Notes under the pieces: model-generated
The model's database searches: none
Told to the model about the DNA's origin: nothing
The model's input: the letters and a program-made list of their open reading frames with translations, nothing else
Assembly: GCA_964509505.1 (NCBI GenBank)
Contig: CAZDYP010000036.1
Location: 1 to 33,748, forward strand
Source: CAZDYP01 sp964509505
GTDB lineage: Bacteria; Chloroflexota; Anaerolineae; JACRMK01
DNA: 33,748 nt
Reading direction: 5' to 3'
Made by a program: the position numbers and the translations under genes
Part shown: piece by piece, positions 30,086 to 33,748 of the stretch
How the letters are laid out: the number at the start of each line of letters is the position of its first letter
Position numbering within the stretch: the stretch's first letter is position 1

Positions 30086-31746
30086 CGATGGTTTTATCTG
30101 TCGCATCGCTCTCGTTCACGTATCCTGCGCTGTCATCACACCCGGCGCCAGCCAGCTTGCGTGACATTTCATTCACTCTCAATGCGGGCGAATGGGTTGT
30201 CTTGCTTGGCGCGACGGGCAGCGGCAAGACGACGCTGTGTGGCATACTCGCAAACTTGATTCCGCACATGACGGGCGGCGTGTTGAGTGGAACCATGCGC
30301 AAGACCGATGGGTTGTCCATCGGTCTTGTGTTTCAAGAGGCTGAGGCGCAGCTGTTTACCATGACCGTCGAGGATGAAATCGCGTTCGGTCTGGAGACGA
30401 GCGGCTTGACGCGCGAGCAGATGCAAGCGCGTGTGCGTCAATGGCTTGCGTGGGCGCGGCTGACAGAGTACGTGACTCATGCGCCGCGGCAATTATCGGG
30501 CGGACAGAAGAAACGTTTGGCGTTGGCGTCGGTGCTTGCTATGTCGCCAGCGCTCTTGGTTCTTGACGAACCGACGGCGGGGCTTGACCCACTCGGCGCG
30601 CAGGATGTGTTAGAAGCATTAAACGATTTGCGGCGGCAAGGTGAGCATACGGTCTTCATTGCCACCTCCGATGTTGAACTCGCTGTGCACTACGCCGACC
30701 GCGTGTTGGTGATGGAAGCGGGACGCATCACGTTGGCAGGTGCGCCGCGTGAAGTCTTCAAGCAAACGACGCAGCTCAATGCAGTCGGCGCGCCACAAAT
30801 CGTGGCGCTCGCGCAAGCGTTGAACGCGCACGGCAATGCGTATGACTTCGTCACGCTCGACGAGGCGGAGAGAGACTTGCAACAGACGGCAACAGAAAAA
30901 AAGAAAGAAGAAAAAGGAAAAGCCCCAGCTGCCGTCTTGCCTCTTTCTTCTTGCTGCGCTTTTGAAGATGTGTGGTTTCAATATCCTGACTCAACATTTG
31001 CGTTGCGTGGCGTCACGCTCTCCATCGCGCAAGGTTCATTCGTCGCGTTAGTCGGCGCGAATGGGTCGGGCAAAACGACGCTCGCTAAACACGCGAATGG
31101 CTTGCTGCGTCCGACGCGCGGCGTGGTGCGTTTAGCTGGGCGCAACATTCAACACGACTCGACGGCGCAGCTCGCTAGACGCGTGGGGTATGTCTTCCAA
31201 AATCCCGACCATCAATTGTTTGCGGCGACGGTACGCGAGGAGCTGGCGTTTGGCTTGCGGAACATCGGGTTAGAGGAATGCGCGCTCAAACAGCGGATTG
31301 ACGAAGCGCTGGAGGTGTTCGACTTGTATGAGGTCGCCACTCAACCTCCCGTGACGTTGGGCTATGGTGCGCGGCGGTTGGTCACACTAGCGGCGACCTG
31401 GGCAATGCGCCCTGCGTTGTGGATTTTAGATGAGCCGACAACGGGGTTAGATGCGCGTCATGCTGATTGGGTGTGGCAATGTGCGCGCGAAGCTCAACGC
31501 ACAGGCGCAACGATTGTGTCAATTAGTCACGACATTGCGCGCGTCGCCGTTTATGCCGAGCGGGTGGTGGTGCTGGAGAGAGGACAAATCATTGCCGATG
31601 GCGCGCCGCATGACATTTTCTCCGATGTGGCATTGTTGCAGCGCGCTCGCCTATCTGCGCCGCCTGTGACGACACTGGCGCAACGCTTGGGGTGGGCAAG
31701 CACGCCCTTGACCGTTGCAGAGTTTGTCGAGACGCTAATGCCATGA
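30082..31746 (+). CDS. Fused ECF transporter ATPase (EcfA-EcfA' in one chain)
   Basis: A 554-residue protein with two ABC ATPase domains. Domain 1: Walker A GATGSGKTT (43-51), Q-loop VFQEAEAQLF, signature LSGGQKKRLALA, Walker B LLVLDEPTAGLD. Domain 2: Walker A GANGSGKTT near 325, VFQNPDHQLFAATVREE, and Walker B LWILDEPTTGLD near 445. The signature of domain 2 reads LGYGARRLVTLA instead of LSGGQ, so one of the two composite ATP sites is degenerate. A Lys/Glu-rich linker (EKKKEEKGK) encoded by an A-rich run joins the domains. It overlaps both neighbours by 4 bp (ATGA). Confidence 0.93.
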   Translation: MTMVLSVASLSFTYPALSSHPAPASLRDISFTLNAGEWVVLLGATGSGKTTLCGILANLIPHMTGGVLSGTMRKTDGLSIGLVFQEAEAQLFTMTVEDEIAFGLETSGLTREQMQARVRQWLAWARLTEYVTHAPRQLSGGQKKRLALASVLAMSPALLVLDEPTAGLDPLGAQDVLEALNDLRRQGEHTVFIATSDVELAVHYADRVLVMEAGRITLAGAPREVFKQTTQLNAVGAPQIVALAQALNAHGNAYDFVTLDEAERDLQQTATEKKKEEKGKAPAAVLPLSSCCAFEDVWFQYPDSTFALRGVTLSIAQGSFVALVGANGSGKTTLAKHANGLLRPTRGVVRLAGRNIQHDSTAQLARRVGYVFQNPDHQLFAATVREELAFGLRNIGLEECALKQRIDEALEVFDLYEVATQPPVTLGYGARRLVTLAATWAMRPALWILDEPTTGLDARHADWVWQCAREAQRTGATIVSISHDIARVAVYAERVVVLERGQIIADGAPHDIFSDVALLQRARLSAPPVTTLAQRLGWASTPLTVAEFVETLMP

Positions 31747-32531
31747 ACCCTAACGATTACTCCAATCACCCGCTCACGCCTGCCACACGCCATACAGGTT
31801 GGCTGCACACACTAGACCCGCGCAGCAAGCTGGTGTTGTGTTTCGCTGGCGCAGTAGTCGTCCTCACTACATTACAACTCGGCGTGTTGCTCGCCATGTT
31901 AGCTTTTGCGTGCTGCCTGCTGCTGACCACACGCCTCACACTGCGCGGTGTCTTTGCCATCGGTTGGAACCTTGCGCCGCTCGTGACGTTGGTGCTAGTC
32001 ACGTGGCCCCTGTTTTATGCGCGCGGCGACGACGTATGGTTCGCGTGGTGGTTTATTCGTATCACCCGCGACGGCGTGTTGGGGGGCTGTCTGACGACGT
32101 TGCGGATTCTATCGTTGGTTTACGTGCTGGCATTGTTGGCGGCAACAACCAACCCAACGCAAATGGTGAGCGCGCTGCGCCATTTGCGTGTGCCTTATGC
32201 CTGGGCGCTGACCATCAGCCTAGCCCTGCGCTACATTCCGACGTTATATAGCCTGTATCGCACGGTGACCGAAGCGCAACAAGCACGGGGATGGACAGCG
32301 TCGCAGGGCCATTTGATCGCCCGTGCGCGTGGCTATCTGCCTATCTTGATTGCGGTGCTGATTGGCGCGATTCGCTTGAGTGATCAAACAGCCATGGCTT
32401 TGATGGCGCGCGGCTTCGACGCGCAGCAACCGCGAATTCTGTATCGCGTCGTCAAATTTCAAACGCGGGATTGGTGGGTGGCGGCGCTATCGCTGGCGGG
32501 TTTAGGCGCGTGGGCGGTTTGGTTGCGCTGA
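31743..32531 (+). CDS. ecfT: ECF transporter transmembrane component EcfT
   Basis: A 262-residue membrane protein beginning MNPNDYSNHPLTPATRHTGW at ATG 31743, which overlaps the ATPase stop (ATGA). HTLDPRSKLVLCFAGAVVVL is the characteristic EcfT opening. The coupling helices carry the Ala-Arg-Gly signatures: QARGWTASQGHLIARARGYL and MALMARGFDAQQPR. It joins the S component to the ATPases. It is the last gene of a dedicated (group I style) ECF operon and ends 13 bp before the convergent TPR gene stop. Confidence 0.93.
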   Translation: MNPNDYSNHPLTPATRHTGWLHTLDPRSKLVLCFAGAVVVLTTLQLGVLLAMLAFACCLLLTTRLTLRGVFAIGWNLAPLVTLVLVTWPLFYARGDDVWFAWWFIRITRDGVLGGCLTTLRILSLVYVLALLAATTNPTQMVSALRHLRVPYAWALTISLALRYIPTLYSLYRTVTEAQQARGWTASQGHLIARARGYLPILIAVLIGAIRLSDQTAMALMARGFDAQQPRILYRVVKFQTRDWWVAALSLAGLGAWAVWLR

Positions 32532-32544
32532 CCAAGCAAACAAA

Positions 32545-33748
32545 CTATCTCGCCGTGAAATTCACAAACACGCGCTGCTTGCTGCCCGCGTACAACGATG
32601 GGCTAACCGATAACGGATCGCTGACGACTTGCACGGTGTAATCACCAGGCGCAAGTCCGTTGAAGCTGTAATAGCCTTCAGGACTGGTTGTTTCGATGCG
32701 TTCGTAGTTGCCTTGTTTATTGACTACCTTCATTTGCAAATCGGCGATGGGTTTACCGCTTCTATCCAACACACGCCCATAAATACTAGCTTCTACATCA
32801 CCTGTCGCTTGAATGTTTGAATTGATGACGACGATATATTTCGCGCCCGCCGGCGCGCTCGGCGTTGGCGTCGTAGGACGTGGGGGGGGGGCATTGCCGA
32901 CTGGAGGAATCGGTGTGCCGGTCACGACGACGGGGTTGGCAGCGCACGCGACTTTTGCTTGCTCCAGCTTGGCTTGCGCCATGACCGTGTTGCTCAATGC
33001 CAACGCCGCCGCATATTGCAATTCCGCTAGGCATGGCGCATTGCTGCGTTCCATCAATTGATCGCCATACGCGACGCGCGCCTGATACAACCGATTAAAC
33101 GCATCACGATATTCTGAGTTGATGCGCACGATTTCCGCAAACGCTTCGGTCGCGCGCTTCCAATCCGCGCTCCATGAGCTGATGCCACGCAAATATAACG
33201 CGGTCAAATAACGCTCCAACTCAAGGTCATTGCTTTTGCGAATGGACAGCGCGCGGTCGAATTTTTGAATCGCTTCTTCCCAGCGCTCTTCACCCAGGTA
33301 TACGCGCGCCAAACTCACGTACGCATTGAACAGCATCTCTTCGATCTCTTTTTGATTCGTCTTGTCCAATAGGCGCAGCGTTTCCAATGCCACGATGGCG
33401 TTCTCGTAATCTTTAGTTTGATACCATTGGCGCGCCTCCGCCAACGATACAGCTGGTTGCGCAGGCTCGCTTGGCACATTCTCTGCCTCTTTGACCACAT
33501 CGGGCGGCGGCGCAGGCGTTGGCGTCGGTTCCGCTGCGCGTTGGGCTTCCAATGACGCCAGCAGTTGCGCCACCTCTGCGTCTTTGGGGTTGCGTTTGCG
33601 CGCTTCGGTCAGCGCTGCAATCGCCAACTCCATATTCCCCTGCACAACATACTCTTTGCCCTTCTGCTTGTATTCGCTCGCCAATGCGATATCTGCTCGC
33701 GTACGATCTTGCAAACCCTGATACACGCCTGCTGTGCCAAACCCGACG
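32545..33748 (-). CDS. TPR protein with C-terminal carboxypeptidase-regulatory-like domain, 5' end cut off by window edge
   Basis: The minus frame is open to the right edge: upstream of a possible GTG at 33726 it still reads VGFGTAG followed by VYQGLQDRTRADIALASEY, which looks like the end of a membrane anchor, so the gene probably starts outside the window. Tetratricopeptide-like helices occur at about 20-60 and 95-235 (ASEYKQKGKEYVVQGNMELA, YLGEERWEEAIQKFDRAL), separated by a Pro/Thr linker (AEPTPTPAPPP). After another Pro-rich linker a beta-sandwich follows: ASIYGRVLDRSGKPIADLQM to TTSPEGYYSFNGLAPGDYTV, typical of the CarboxypepD_reg-like fold. It is probably a surface-anchored scaffold; its role is unknown. 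Confidence 0.85.
   Translation of the reverse strand, partial: VGFGTAGVYQGLQDRTRADIALASEYKQKGKEYVVQGNMELAIAALTEARKRNPKDAEVAQLLASLEAQRAAEPTPTPAPPPDVVKEAENVPSEPAQPAVSLAEARQWYQTKDYENAIVALETLRLLDKTNQKEIEEMLFNAYVSLARVYLGEERWEEAIQKFDRALSIRKSNDLELERYLTALYLRGISSWSADWKRATEAFAEIVRINSEYRDAFNRLYQARVAYGDQLMERSNAPCLAELQYAAALALSNTVMAQAKLEQAKVACAANPVVVTGTPIPPVGNAPPPRPTTPTPSAPAGAKYIVVINSNIQATGDVEASIYGRVLDRSGKPIADLQMKVVNKQGNYERIETTSPEGYYSFNGLAPGDYTVQVVSDPLSVSPSLYAGSKQRVFVNFTAR

Noticed and set aside
1..33748. Prophage, integrase, tRNA attachment site or conjugative element
   Set aside because: No integrase, transposase, capsid, relaxase or tRNA-like sequence was recognised on either strand; the only mobile-looking feature is the small MITE-like block.

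Overview
This window is a scaffold from a draft bacterial assembly, most likely a Chloroflexota (Anaerolineae-like) genome recovered from a metagenome. That placement is an inference. It rests on the gene mix (PstS and peptide-binding lipoproteins with Ala/Pro/Thr/Gln linkers, CHAD protein, F420-type Ddn reductase, cytochrome P450, dedicated ECF transporter, TPR protein with a carboxypeptidase-regulatory-like domain) and on protein style; no rRNA or tRNA is present to fix it. The scaffold has five N gaps. Three of the 100-N gaps carry an identical 55-bp sequence on both sides. Collapsing one copy plus the Ns restores single uninterrupted genes, so these look like unresolved k-mer overlaps rather than real missing sequence.

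Layout. 1-5158 (minus): two heparinase II/III-type polysaccharide lyase genes with an ATGA overlap; the downstream one runs off the left edge. 5500-9214 (minus): dipeptide/oligopeptide ABC importer (binding lipoprotein, DppB-like and DppC-like permeases, no ATPases here), with arrays of a degenerate heptanucleotide in both spacers. 9752-11239: a cyclophilin (minus) and a divergent, apparently leaderless CHAD gene (plus). 11384-14707 (minus): an orphan BrnA-like antitoxin, a P450, a VOC protein, an FMN-binding PPOX-like protein and a YbaK-like deacylase, separated by inverted repeats. 14943-20291 (minus): an uncharacterised HD-like protein, the tail of a decayed LamG gene, then Ddn-like reductase, crotonase and sulfatase in one tight operon, then a sulfite-oxidase-like molybdoenzyme apparently joined to pentapeptide repeats.

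20339-29113 (minus) is a phosphate-starvation locus. In transcription order it holds a PEP-utiliser swivelling domain whose catalytic His is Asn, a receiver-less OmpR-type DNA-binding protein, an uncharacterised 100-aa protein, pstS, pstC, pstA, pstB, arsC, phoU, phoB-like and phoR-like genes. Four direct repeats with an exact 11-bp period lie over the -35 region in front of the 100-aa gene and are a strong PHO-box candidate. A hairpin terminator between pstS and pstC probably sets their expression ratio, and a 162-bp element with 16-bp terminal inverted repeats sits between phoU and phoB.

29290-32531 (plus): consensus promoter, TPP riboswitch, intrinsic terminator, then the ECF transporter S component, fused EcfA-EcfA' ATPase and EcfT, each overlapping the next by 4 bp. 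This should be a thiamine or thiamine-precursor importer shut off by TPP. 32545-33748 (minus): a TPR protein that runs off the right edge.

The observations most worth following are the catalytically altered PEP-mobile-domain plus receiver-less wHTH pair at the head of the Pho locus, the PHO-box-led unknown 100-aa gene, the heptanucleotide arrays replacing Shine-Dalgarno leaders in the peptide-transporter operon, and the MITE-like element.
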